Shown: in pieces, positions 49,350-57,436 of the stretch
How positions within the stretch are numbered: the stretch's first letter is position 1
How the letters are laid out: every line of letters begins with the position of its first letter
Assembly (NCBI RefSeq): GCF_039649665.1
Contig: NZ_JBDJAW010000012.1
Span: forward strand, 124,001 to 188,000
DNA: 64,000 nt
Origin: Microbispora sp. ZYX-F-249
GTDB taxonomy: Bacteria; Actinomycetota; Actinomycetes; Streptosporangiales; Streptosporangiaceae
Direction of reading: 5' to 3'
Program-made: the position numbers and the translations under genes
Notes under the pieces: generated by a model
Database searches by the model: none
Told to the model about the DNA's origin: nothing
Seen by the model: the letters and a program-made list of their open reading frames with translations, nothing else

Positions 49350-49581
49350 GAAGTACTCCTGCTCGGAATGCGCCGGTCGGCGACAGGCCGGTGGGCGCGG
49401 TCGGGGACGTTCGGGGTCGCGGTTCCCGCCGGCCGCGCGTCACGGGACGACAGGCCGCGCGTCGCCGCTTCCGGCTCCTCCGCCGCGCGGCGACGCTGTC
49501 AGTGTCGGTCCGCTCTCCTGCCGGAGGCAGTGCCCCCGCCTTCCGGGGTCCTGTCAGGGCCCTCCTCGGCCGCAAGGGCCG

Positions 49582-50178
49582 AAAATACGATGGCGAATAC
49601 AGGAATACCTCCTCGGCCTGGCCGCCGCGCGTCCCGGGCCCCGGCGGCGCAGGAAGCCCGAGCGTGTCCCCGCACGGTTGCACCAGCTCCTGGCGAGCGT
49701 GCAGGTTCCCGCCTTCGTGGAGGGCCGCGCGTTCGACGTGCTCGCGTCCAACCGGCTCGCGGTCGCCTTCTCTCCGCGTCTCCGGCCCGGGTACAACCGT
49801 CTGCGGTCCCTGCTGCTGGATCCCGAGGAGCAGGCGTTCCAGCAGAACTGGACGCGCGCCGCGGAAGGCTTCATCGCCGCCTTCAGGAAGTCCGCCGGGT
49901 ACGACGTCGACGATCCCCGGTTCGTGGACCTGGTGGGCGAGCTCGCCCTGTCGAGTGAGCGATTCCGTACCCTCTGGGCGCGCCACGACATCCGCGACAT
50001 CGAGGGCGGCACCACCACCGTGAACCATCCCGTCGTCGGCGAGCTGCGCCTGCACCGGGACAAGCTCCCCGTGGACGACCTGATCCTGGTCCTCTACTAC
50101 GCCGATCAGGGCAGCGAAAGCGATGAGAAACTCCGCCTCCTCGCCTCCGTTTCCCAGGGAACGGCGACATCCCTTTAA
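49582..50178 (+). pseudogene. MmyB-family XRE regulator, 5'-truncated remnant
   Basis: The frame ending at TAA 50176-50178 encodes the ligand-binding part of MmyB-type regulators: EYLLGLAAARPGPRRRRKPE, VPARLHQLLASVQVPAFVEG, FDVLASNRLAVAFSP, LLLDPEEQAFQQNW, LWARHDIRDIEGG and HPVVGELRLHRDKLP. It starts abruptly within the linker after the helix-turn-helix. The 230 bp upstream show no XRE domain in any frame and no start codon with a ribosome-binding site. The DNA-binding domain therefore appears deleted. Within what remains there is no frameshift, so the loss may be recent. Confidence 0.75.
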
Positions 50179-50200
50179 CTTGCCTTGGCTAAGTTAGCAT
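50176..50200. promoter_or_regulatory. Candidate MarR operator and leaderless-type -10
   Basis: TAACTT (50176-50181) and AAGTTA (50191-50196) are inverted around a 9-base centre, in an AT-rich patch unlike its surroundings. TAGCAT (50195-50200) fits a -10 box and lies 8 bases before ATG 50209. A MarR dimer here would block its own promoter. Confidence 0.55.
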
Positions 50201-50208
50201 GTTAAATT

Positions 50209-50652
50209 ATGGGCATGGAGCGAAACCTGAGCCTCAACCTGCATGTGCTCACCGCCCGGCTGGACCGCGCCGCCGACCGGCTCCTCCGGGCGGAGCACGA
50301 CATCTCCTACAGCCGCTTTCTGGCGCTGACCCTGGTGGGCGAACTGGGGGCCTCGACGCAGCGGACCCTCGCCGACTATCTCGGCGTGACCGAGCCGTCG
50401 GTCAGCCGCATGACGTCCGTCCTCGCCGCCGACGGCCTCCTCGACGTCCAGCCCGATCCCGGCGGGGGGAACCGCCGGCGGCTCAGCCTCACCGACGAGG
50501 GGAAGCGGCTGGTGGCCTCCATCCGGCAGGAGTTCGAGGACCGGCTGGCTGCGGTCGTCGCGGAGAGCGGCGTGCCGTACGCCGAGTACGCCGGGCACAC
50601 CGCGCGGCTGCTGGCGACGTTCGACCGGCTGGAGCGGGAGGCGGGCAAGTGA
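50209..50652 (+). CDS. MarR-family regulator
   Basis: A protein of 147 residues from ATG 50209 (or 145 from ATG 50215). It has the winged-helix core RFLALTLVGELGASTQRTLA, then YLGVTEPSVSRMTSVLAADGLL and the wing GGGNRRRLSLTDEGKRL. MarR proteins respond to phenolic or other small ligands or to oxidation. Its stop overlaps the start of the alpha/beta hydrolase (GTGA), so it probably regulates that gene and itself through the dyad at 50176-50196. Confidence 0.92.
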   Translation: MGMERNLSLNLHVLTARLDRAADRLLRAEHDISYSRFLALTLVGELGASTQRTLADYLGVTEPSVSRMTSVLAADGLLDVQPDPGGGNRRRLSLTDEGKRLVASIRQEFEDRLAAVVAESGVPYAEYAGHTARLLATFDRLEREAGK

Positions 50653-51494
50653 GCCGCGACATCGACACCACACCCTTACGCCGGCACACGGCCGTCTCGG
50701 CCGACGGCACGCCGATCGCCTACCGGACGCTCGGCGCGGGCCCCGGCCTCATCCTGGTCGGCGGCAATCTCAAGACCTCCGAGGACTACCTGCCGCTGGC
50801 CTCCTCGCTGGCGAGCTCCTTCACGGTGCACGTCGTCGACCGGCGCGGACGCGGCGACAGCGGCCCCCAGGGACCCGGCTACTCCCTGGCCAGGGAAGTG
50901 GAGGACCTGCGGGCCGTCCAGGAGGCGACCGGGGCACGCCTCGCCTTCGGGCACAGCTACGGCGGGCTCGTCATCCTCGAGACCGCGCGGTCGTTCCCGC
51001 TGTTCGACCGCATCGCGGTCTACGAGCCCGGGGTGCCGTGCGCGCCCGTCCCCACCGCCTGGATGGCGCCGTTCCGGGAACGGCTGGCCGCGGGCGACGA
51101 CTACGGGGCGTTCATCCACTTCATCCAGGGGTCGGGCGGCGCACCGGACTTCATGGCCAAGCTGCCGCACTGGTATCTGCGCATGGTCTTCCGCATCGCC
51201 TTCCGCGGAGCGGCCTGGCAGCGGATGCGGCCCCTGCTGGGCGCCTGCCTGGCCGAACACGAGCAGCTCGCCGCGCAGTACGGCCGGCTCCCCGAGTTCG
51301 CGGACGTCACCGCCCCGGTGCTGATCCTGGTGGGCGGCCGCAGCAAGCCCGCACATCGGGAGGAGTTCGCCATGCTGGCCGGCACCCTTCCCAGCGGCGT
51401 GCTGCGCACCGTCGACGGCCTCGATCACATGGGTCCCTCGGAACGCAAAGCCGCCCCCGCCGTGGCCGAACGGGCTCTGCCCTTCCTCCTGTGA
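50649..51494 (+). CDS. Alpha/beta hydrolase
   Basis: A protein of 281 residues from GTG 50649, which overlaps the MarR stop. The fold is clear: LGAGPGLILVGGNLKTSEDYL (oxyanion side), VDRRGRGDSGPQGPGYSL, nucleophile Ser in LAFGHSYGGLVILE, Asp region in PVLILVGGRSK and His in TVDGLDHMGPS. No signal peptide is seen. Such stand-alone hydrolases act on esters or epoxide-derived compounds. The operon with MarR suggests induction by its substrate or a related toxic compound. Confidence 0.9.
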   Translation: MSRDIDTTPLRRHTAVSADGTPIAYRTLGAGPGLILVGGNLKTSEDYLPLASSLASSFTVHVVDRRGRGDSGPQGPGYSLAREVEDLRAVQEATGARLAFGHSYGGLVILETARSFPLFDRIAVYEPGVPCAPVPTAWMAPFRERLAAGDDYGAFIHFIQGSGGAPDFMAKLPHWYLRMVFRIAFRGAAWQRMRPLLGACLAEHEQLAAQYGRLPEFADVTAPVLILVGGRSKPAHREEFAMLAGTLPSGVLRTVDGLDHMGPSERKAAPAVAERALPFLL

Positions 51495-51610
51495 CGATCC
51501 GGGCGACCGCCGCGGCTCCGCCGGAAGGAGGGCGTGGCCTGGGCCGTCTCCGGGCCGCGGGGGCGGCGGGACGCTAACCTGGTGCGGGTCACGGAAAGGG
51601 GACGACCGGA

Positions 51611-52963
51611 ATGGTGCTGGAGGGGACGGCCCGGGCGCTGCTGCGCAGGCTGGCGGTCGAGCAGGCGGAGGCGCGGGTGCCGTCGCTGGTGGCGGCGATC
51701 GTGCGGGGCGGCGAGATCGCCTGGTTCGGGGCGCGCGGCCGGGTGGACGGCGAACCGCCCACCCGCGACACCCAGTACCGCATCGGGTCCATCACCAAGA
51801 CCCTCGTGGCGACCGTCGTCATGCGGCTGCGCGACGAGGGCAGGCTCGACCTGCTGGACCCCCTGGACAAGCACGTGCCCGGCACTCCGCTGGGCGACGT
51901 CACGGTCGCCCAGCTGCTGTCCCACAGCGGCGGGCTGACCGCGGAGTCGCCCGGCCAGTGGTGGGAGCGCACCCCGGGCGTGCCGGTGGGCGACCTGGTC
52001 GCCGCGCTCGGCCCCGAGACCGCCCGGCACCGGCCCGGCCGCCGCTACCACTACTCCAACCTCGGATTCGCCCTGCTCGGCGAACTGGTCGCGCGCAAGC
52101 GGTCGGCGCCGTGGGACGAGGCCGTACGCGAGGAGGTCCTCGAGCCGCTCGGCATGCGCGACACCACCCCGCGCCCCCGGGCGCCGCACGCCACCGGGTA
52201 CGCCGTGCACCCCTGGGCCGACGCGCTGCTGCCCGAGCCCGAGAACGACCACGGCGCCATGGCCCCCGCGGGGCAGCTGTGGACCACCACCGCCGACCTG
52301 GCCCGATGGGCGGCCTTCATCGGCGGCGACACCGGCGACGTGCTGCGCCCGGCCACGGTCGCCGAGATGCGCGAGCCGGCCGTCGTCGAGGACGGCGACC
52401 TCTGGGTGCGCGGCTACGGGCTGGGCCTGCAGCTCGCCCGGCACGTCGGACCCGGCGGCCCGCGCCGGCTGGCCGGCCACAGCGGGTCGATGCCCGGCTT
52501 CCTCGCCAGTGTGTGGGCCGATCCCGCCGACGGCGTGGCCGTGCTGTGGATGGCCAACAGCACCTCGGGCATGCGCAACCTCGACACCGCCCTGCTGGAC
52601 ATCCTGGCCGAGCACGAGCCGCCGCTGCCGGCCGAATGGTCGCCCTCCCCGGTGGACGAGGACCTGCTGGAGCTGACCGGGCCGTGGTACTGGGGCCCCA
52701 CGCCGTACGTGGTGCGGGTCCTGCCGCACCGGGGCCTGTCGCTGACCCCGGTGAGCGGGCAGGGCCGGGCCTCCCGGTTCGTCCCCCAGGCCGACGGCAC
52801 CTGGCTCGGGCTCGACGGCTACTACGCCGGGGAGACCCTGCGGGTGGTCCGCTCCCCCGGCGGGGTGACCCACCTGGACCTCAACACGTTCGTCTTCACG
52901 CGTGAGCCGTACGACCCGGCGGCCCCGGTGCCGGGCGGCGTCGACCCGGCCGGCTGGCAGTGA
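51611..52963 (+). CDS. Serine beta-lactamase-like hydrolase (class C / esterase family)
   Basis: A protein of 450 residues, ATG 51611 with AAAGGGG upstream and TAACCT (51575-51580) as possible -10. The S-x-x-K motif is SITK (Ser60, Lys63), the second motif Y-S-N is at 148-150 and GHSGSMPGF is the third box. After the catalytic domain comes a C-terminal lipocalin-like part (LTGPWYWGPTPYVVRVLPHRG). No signal peptide is evident, so it is probably a cytoplasmic esterase or peptidase rather than a secreted beta-lactamase. It ends within a 34-bp palindrome shared with the next gene's stop. Confidence 0.9.
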   Translation: MVLEGTARALLRRLAVEQAEARVPSLVAAIVRGGEIAWFGARGRVDGEPPTRDTQYRIGSITKTLVATVVMRLRDEGRLDLLDPLDKHVPGTPLGDVTVAQLLSHSGGLTAESPGQWWERTPGVPVGDLVAALGPETARHRPGRRYHYSNLGFALLGELVARKRSAPWDEAVREEVLEPLGMRDTTPRPRAPHATGYAVHPWADALLPEPENDHGAMAPAGQLWTTTADLARWAAFIGGDTGDVLRPATVAEMREPAVVEDGDLWVRGYGLGLQLARHVGPGGPRRLAGHSGSMPGFLASVWADPADGVAVLWMANSTSGMRNLDTALLDILAEHEPPLPAEWSPSPVDEDLLELTGPWYWGPTPYVVRVLPHRGLSLTPVSGQGRASRFVPQADGTWLGLDGYYAGETLRVVRSPGGVTHLDLNTFVFTREPYDPAAPVPGGVDPAGWQ

Positions 52964-52994
52964 CCGGCCGGGTGACCGGTCACCCGGCCGGTCA
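52961..52994. terminator. 34-bp perfect palindrome spanning both stop codons of convergent genes
   Basis: The 17-base arm TGACCGGCCGGGTGACC (52961-52977) is followed directly by its exact reverse complement (52978-52994). The two ends of the palindrome are the TGA stop of the hydrolase (52961-52963) and, on the other strand, the TGA stop of the ABC permease (52992-52994). A hairpin here would end transcription in both directions. Confidence 0.85.
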
Positions 52995-54188
52995 GGTGGT
53001 GGCCAGCGCGACCGTCGGCGACAGGCGGGCCGCGCGCATCGCCGGATAGAGGCCGGCGAGGGTGCCGATGACGAGCGTGGCGCCGATGGCGCCCGCGAAC
53101 GCCCAGGCCGGGACCACCGGCGGCCAGTCGCGTGACAGCGCGTAGCCGGCGGTGGCCAGGCCGCCCAGCACCGCCCCCACGATCCCGCCGAGCGCCGACA
53201 GCAGCAGCGACTCCGCGAGGAACTGCAGGCGCACCTGCCCCCGGGTGGCGCCCAGCGAGCGGCGCAGGCCGATCTCCTTGCGCCGCTCCAGCACCGAGAT
53301 CACCATCGTGTTGGCCACGCCGACCCCGCCGACCAGCAGTGCGACCGCGCCGAGGCCGAGCAGCAGGTTGGTGAACGCGCTGGCTGCCGCCGCCCGGGCC
53401 GCCAGCGCGTCGGAAGGCCTGCTGACCGTGACCTCCTCCGGGTTCTCCGGGTTGACCGTGCGCGGCAGCACGGCACGTACGGCCTCCACCGACTCCTCGG
53501 TGGACCGCTCGTAGACGGTCGTCGGGTGACCGTCGAAGCCCAGGTACTTCTCCGCGGCCGGGAACCCGACGAGCGCCGAGCGCTCGATCTCCGGGGCGAG
53601 CGGCATCGGGCCGAGGACGCCGACGACGGTGAACCACCGTTCGCCCATCCAGACCTGTACGCCGGTCCTGGAGATGCCGAGCCGCTGCGCGGCTTTGGCG
53701 CCCAGCACGACGGCGGGCCGCGCCTCGGTGGCGGCGTTCAGCCAGGCGCCCTTGACCACCTGGCCCTCCAGGGTGGTGAGCAGGTCGGCGGTCGCGGCCT
53801 GGACGGCGATGCCGCCCGTCACGGCCTCGGGGATGCGGTCGGTGCGCCGGATCGTGGTGTCGACCGCTCCGGTGGCCGAGGCCGTGCGGACCGGTCCGAT
53901 GCGCCGGACCATGCCGAGCGCCTCCTTCGGCAGCTTGGCCTCCTCGCCGAACATCGTCTGCCCCGGCGAGACGGTGAGCATGTTGGTGCCGAGCCGGTCG
54001 AGCTCGCGCAGCAACTGCTCGCGCGAGGAGGCCGAGATGCCCAGAACCGCGATCATCGTGGCGATGCCGATGGCGATGCCGAGCGCGGACAGGACCACAC
54101 GGGCGGGGCGGGTGCGCAGCCCGGCCGCGCCGGTTCGCAGGACGTCGGACGGCCCGAGCCTGGCGGGGGTCAGCCGGTCGCCGGTCAT
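52992..54188 (-). CDS. MacB/FtsX-family ABC transporter permease
   Basis: A protein of 398 residues from ATG 54188, overlapping the ATPase gene stop. TM1 is ARVVLSALGIAIGIATMIAVLGIS, followed by a periplasmic-type MacB_PCD domain (about 55-260) and three C-terminal helices (FTNLLLGLGAVALLVGGVGVAN and LLLSALGGIVGAVLGGLATAGY among them). The motif ERRKEIGLRRSLGATRGQVRLQFLAES, cited here as RRKEIGLRRSLGA, is the FtsX coupling region. With the ATPase and the HlyD-like protein it forms a tripartite-like efflux or envelope-stress transporter. Confidence 0.93.
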   Translation of the reverse strand: MTGDRLTPARLGPSDVLRTGAAGLRTRPARVVLSALGIAIGIATMIAVLGISASSREQLLRELDRLGTNMLTVSPGQTMFGEEAKLPKEALGMVRRIGPVRTASATGAVDTTIRRTDRIPEAVTGGIAVQAATADLLTTLEGQVVKGAWLNAATEARPAVVLGAKAAQRLGISRTGVQVWMGERWFTVVGVLGPMPLAPEIERSALVGFPAAEKYLGFDGHPTTVYERSTEESVEAVRAVLPRTVNPENPEEVTVSRPSDALAARAAAASAFTNLLLGLGAVALLVGGVGVANTMVISVLERRKEIGLRRSLGATRGQVRLQFLAESLLLSALGGIVGAVLGGLATAGYALSRDWPPVVPAWAFAGAIGATLVIGTLAGLYPAMRAARLSPTVALATT

Positions 54189-55039
54189 CGCACCCCTCCC
54201 CTGGTCTCCTGCGCGACGCCGCGCCCGGCGTCGGCGCGGCACTCGGCGTCGGAGTGGTGTTCGGGGGCGGACGCGCCGCCCGGCCGCCCCGGCCCGGGTT
54301 CATCCGCCCGCGCCTTGGGATTGGGACCGGGAGGGCGGCGTCCGATGCCCGCCCCGGCGTCGGCGACGACCCGGCCGTCGCGTACGCGCACCTGCCGGGG
54401 GCACCACTCGGCGATCTCGGGGTCGTGGGTGATGACCGCGATCGTGGTGCCGGAGGCGTGCAGGTCGCGCAGGACCCCCAGCACCTCGGCGCCGGCCGCC
54501 GAGTCCAGGTTGCCGGTCGGTTCGTCGGCCAGCAGCAGCGGCGGGTCGCCCGCCACCGCGCGGGCCACCGCGACCCGCTGTTGTTCGCCGCCGGACAACT
54601 GGTTGGGGCGGTGGCCCAGCCGGTGGCCGAGGCCCACCCGCTCCAGCGCGGCGGCCGCGCGTTCCCGCCGCGCCCGCAGCGGCGTGCCGGTGTAGAGCAG
54701 GCCGTCGGCGACGTTGTCCAGCGCGCTCACCCCGGGCGCGAGGTGGAACTGCTGAAAGACGAAGCCGAGGTGGCGGGCGCGCAGCGCGGACAGCTCGCGG
54801 TCGGAAAGCCCGGCCACGTCGTGCCCGGCGATCCGCACGGTGCCGGTGGTGGGCCGGTCCAGGGTCCCGATCAGGTGCAGCAGGGTCGACTTTCCGGAGC
54901 CGGACGGCCCGGCGATGGCGACCAGTTCGCCGCGTTCGACCAGCAGGTCCACCCCGCGCAGGGCCCGCACGCCGCCGTACACCTTGGTCACCTCGCGCAG
55001 CTCCACCACGTACGGCTGCTCGGACTGCGGGATGCTCAT
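54185..55039 (-). CDS. MacB-type ABC transporter ATP-binding protein
   Basis: A protein of 284 residues. Walker A is AGPSGSGKST, the Q-loop FVFQQFHLAPG, signature NQLSGGEQQRVAVARA, Walker B LLLADEPTGNLD and the H-loop ITHDPEIAEW. It belongs to the LolD/MacB group. A Pro/Asp-rich tail of about 45 residues (GRRPPGPNPKARADEPGPG and after) extends beyond the usual end and is probably disordered. Its start overlaps the stop of the HlyD-like gene upstream and its stop overlaps the permease start, so the operon is tightly coupled. Confidence 0.94.
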   Translation of the reverse strand: MSIPQSEQPYVVELREVTKVYGGVRALRGVDLLVERGELVAIAGPSGSGKSTLLHLIGTLDRPTTGTVRIAGHDVAGLSDRELSALRARHLGFVFQQFHLAPGVSALDNVADGLLYTGTPLRARRERAAAALERVGLGHRLGHRPNQLSGGEQQRVAVARAVAGDPPLLLADEPTGNLDSAAGAEVLGVLRDLHASGTTIAVITHDPEIAEWCPRQVRVRDGRVVADAGAGIGRRPPGPNPKARADEPGPGRPGGASAPEHHSDAECRADAGRGVAQETRGGVR

Positions 55040-56100
55040 GTGGCGGGCACCCCGACCTTCATGCCCTCGGCGAGCCCCGCGCCGGTGATCTCGGCCATGC
55101 CGCTGCCGAAGGCGCCGAGCTCCACCGGGACCAGGCGGGTGGCGCCGCCCTCGACCACCTCGACACCGAAGCCGCCCTCCCGCAGGGCCAGCAGCGCCTC
55201 CACCGGCACGGCCAGCACGTTCTCTCGCCGTTCGCTGACCAGTTCCACCTCGACCGGGGCCTTGTCGAGCCGGGTCTTCGGGGCCTTGCTCAACGTGATG
55301 TCGACGTCGATGGTGCTGCTCTCGTCCTGTCCCTGACCGGACGCGGCCGCCTTGGCCACCGTGCCGACCGAGGTGATCTTCCCGGTGACCCTTTCGCCGC
55401 CGGGCAGCTCCACGGTGACCTTGGCGCCCTTCCTGGCCAGCGTCTGGTCGTCGGTGGACAGGTCCACGTGCACCAGCCGCCGTACGCCCGACACGGTGAG
55501 GGCCGGACGTCCGGGGGTGGTCCTGTCGCCGACCTCGACCTTGGCGTCGGTCACCCGGGCGGCGGCGGGCAGGAAGACCACCTGGGAGGCGTCCACCTGC
55601 CCGGTCTCGGGCAGCCCGACGTCATCCTGCCACTGTTCGACGGCCAGGCGGGTGGCGTAGCTGAAGTAGTCGTCGACGGTCAGATCGTCGCCGTAGCCGA
55701 GGACCTTGAGGTTGCGTTCGAGCTGCTCGACGTCCGGACCGTCGTCGACGCCCTGCCGCAGCGTCCGGTACATCGGCAGCGAGCCGTACATGAGGACGAC
55801 CGGCCTGCGGTCGACCCTGAGCAGCGAACGGCCGCGCCGGATGACGGCGCCCTCGGCGGGCACCCACGTCACGGTGCCGGAGGCGTCGCTGCTCACCTGC
55901 CGCTCCCCCGAGTAGGTCAGCGCCCCCTCCACGGTCTTGGTGTCGACCAGGTCCTGGCGGGTGATCGACGCGGTGGCGGGCACCGGGGGCGCGGAAGGCC
56001 CGGCCGCGCCGGCGCCGTCGCCACCGGACAGGACGACGGCGGTTCCCGCGGCGGCCAGGGCGAGGACGCCGGCGCCCGCGATCACCAGGCCCTTCCTCAC
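55036..56100 (-). CDS. HlyD-like efflux adaptor with peptidoglycan-binding domain
   Basis: A protein of 354 residues from GTG 56100 with GGAGGAAG upstream. An N-terminal anchor (VIAGAGVLALAAAGTAVVLS) is followed by the adaptor part (VEGALTYSGERQVSSDASGTVTW, cited as LTYSGERQVSSDASGTVTW). A peptidoglycan-binding domain, DDGPDVEQLERNLKVLGYG then YFSYATRLAVEQWQDDVGLP, is inserted. The C-terminal barrel contains VPVEALLALREGGFGVEVV. Such actinobacterial adaptors tie MacB-like transporters to the cell wall. It starts inside the stop of the lipoprotein gene. Confidence 0.92.
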   Translation of the reverse strand: MRKGLVIAGAGVLALAAAGTAVVLSGGDGAGAAGPSAPPVPATASITRQDLVDTKTVEGALTYSGERQVSSDASGTVTWVPAEGAVIRRGRSLLRVDRRPVVLMYGSLPMYRTLRQGVDDGPDVEQLERNLKVLGYGDDLTVDDYFSYATRLAVEQWQDDVGLPETGQVDASQVVFLPAAARVTDAKVEVGDRTTPGRPALTVSGVRRLVHVDLSTDDQTLARKGAKVTVELPGGERVTGKITSVGTVAKAAASGQGQDESSTIDVDITLSKAPKTRLDKAPVEVELVSERRENVLAVPVEALLALREGGFGVEVVEGGATRLVPVELGAFGSGMAEITGAGLAEGMKVGVPAT

Positions 56101-56630
56101 GGCTTCCTCCCGGGTGCGAACTCCTCGCAGGCCTTCTGCGCCTCGTCCATCGCCTTCTGCTGGCCCGGCTTCATCTTGACCTGGATCCCCTGGCCAGGGG
56201 CCGGATCGGGCATGTCGATGCCGTGCTCGCGCATGCACTGGGCGAACTTGACCATCCGGTCGCGCATCTCGGGATCGTCGCCGCCGAGCTTGTCGCCGAC
56301 CGCGTCCTTCATGAAGTGCTCGCAGGCCTGCATGGCCTTCTGCGTCTTGGCCTCGTCCCCCTTCTTGCCGATGATGCGGACGCGGCCGTCGGGGTCGGGG
56401 TCGGGCATGTCCACGCCGTGTTCGCGCATGCACTGGGCGAACTTCAGCTGGGCCTCCTGCCGGTCGGCCGGACCCGGCGCGGACGGCTTCGCCGTCGCTG
56501 TGGAGGCGGCGCCGCCGGCGCTGGCGATCCCGTCGTCCGCGGGGGCCGCGCCGCAGGCGGCCAGTGCCAGTGCCAGCGCCGGCGCGAGCCCGAGGGCCGC
56601 TGCCAGGGCACGCGGCGTTCGTATGCGCAT
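56097..56630 (-). CDS. Lipoprotein with two Cys-containing internal repeats
   Basis: A protein of 177 residues. The signal peptide ends in lipobox ALAAC, giving a lipid-anchored Cys at about residue 26, followed by a 35-residue low-complexity spacer. Two repeats follow, each starting with LKFAQCMREHGVDMPDPDP or VKFAQCMREHGIDMPDPAP and ending with a second Cys (MQACEHF, QKACEEF). Paired Cys about 45 residues apart suggest one disulphide per repeat. It heads the efflux operon facing the two-component genes and could sense the envelope stress that the kinase or transporter responds to. The function is not known. Confidence 0.88.
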   Translation of the reverse strand: MRIRTPRALAAALGLAPALALALAACGAAPADDGIASAGGAASTATAKPSAPGPADRQEAQLKFAQCMREHGVDMPDPDPDGRVRIIGKKGDEAKTQKAMQACEHFMKDAVGDKLGGDDPEMRDRMVKFAQCMREHGIDMPDPAPGQGIQVKMKPGQQKAMDEAQKACEEFAPGRKP

Positions 56631-56689
56631 GAGTCGCTCCTCCCTTCCCGGGACCTTCGCCCGGGACGCGGCCCAACTCCAGCGGAGGC

Positions 56690-56746
56690 GGTGCTAAACG
56701 CGGATAAGCGAGATCGGCGGGTCCGGGCTTATCCACGGCTAACACC
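56690..56746. promoter_or_regulatory. Long inverted repeat between efflux operon and two-component genes
   Basis: GGTGCTAAACGCGGATAAGC (56690-56709) recurs in inverse orientation at 56727-56746, with 16 of 20 positions identical and the inner eight (GGATAAGC) perfect. The 17-base centre puts the two sites face to face. Being in the only divergent promoter region of the locus, they are likely sites for the OmpR-type regulator encoded at 56783. Confidence 0.65.
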
Positions 56747-56782
56747 TCCTGCGTCACTCTCGTAGCCGAGCGGGAGGTTGGG

Positions 56783-57436
56783 ATGCGGGTGCTCGTGGTC
56801 GAGGACGAGGAACAGCTGGCCGACGCCGTCGCCCGGGGGCTGCGGCTGCACGCGATCGCCGTGGACGTGGCCTACGACGGCCGGGAGGCGCTGGAGCTGA
56901 CCTCCTACGTCGACTACGACGTGGTCGTGCTGGACCGCGACCTGCCCGACGTGCACGGGGACGAGGTCTGCCGGGAGCTGATCGGCGCGGGCGGGGCGAG
57001 CCGCATCCTCATGCTGACCGCGGCCGGGCGGGTCAGGGACCGGGTCGGGGGCCTGTCTCTGGGCGCCGACGACTACCTGGTCAAGCCGTTCGCGTTCGCC
57101 GAACTGGTGGCCCGGATCCGGGCGCTGGCCCGGCGCTCGTCCCGTGCGGCGCCGCCCGTGCTGGAGCGGGCCGGGATCCGGCTCGACCCCGCCCGCCGTA
57201 CGGTCGTGCGGGACGGGCGTCAGGTGGCGCTGGGCCGCAGGGAGTTCGACGTGCTGCACGAGCTCATGCGGGCGGGCGGCGACCTGGTCACCTCGGCACG
57301 GCTGCGCGCGAACGTGTGGGACGAGCACTCCGAGGCCGGGACGGGCGTGCTGCGCGTCACGATCACCTCGCTGCGCCGCAAGCTGGGCGGCCCTGCTGTG
57401 ATCGAGAACGTGCCGGGCCGGGGGTACCGGCTGTGA
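56783..57436 (+). CDS. OmpR/PhoB-family response regulator
   Basis: A protein of 217 residues, ATG 56783 with GGGAGG upstream. The receiver domain has acidic D8/E9-type pocket (VVEDEEQ), phospho-acceptor Asp51 in VVVLDRDLPDVHG, and LVKPFAFAEL. The C-terminal winged helix has LDPARRTVVRDGRQVALGRREFDVL, cited as VALGRREFDVL, and VTITSLRRKLGG then VPGRGYRL. It is coupled to the kinase by a TGTGA overlap. Its probable targets are its own operon and the divergent efflux operon through the inverted repeat at 56690-56746. Confidence 0.94.
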   Translation: MRVLVVEDEEQLADAVARGLRLHAIAVDVAYDGREALELTSYVDYDVVVLDRDLPDVHGDEVCRELIGAGGASRILMLTAAGRVRDRVGGLSLGADDYLVKPFAFAELVARIRALARRSSRAAPPVLERAGIRLDPARRTVVRDGRQVALGRREFDVLHELMRAGGDLVTSARLRANVWDEHSEAGTGVLRVTITSLRRKLGGPAVIENVPGRGYRL

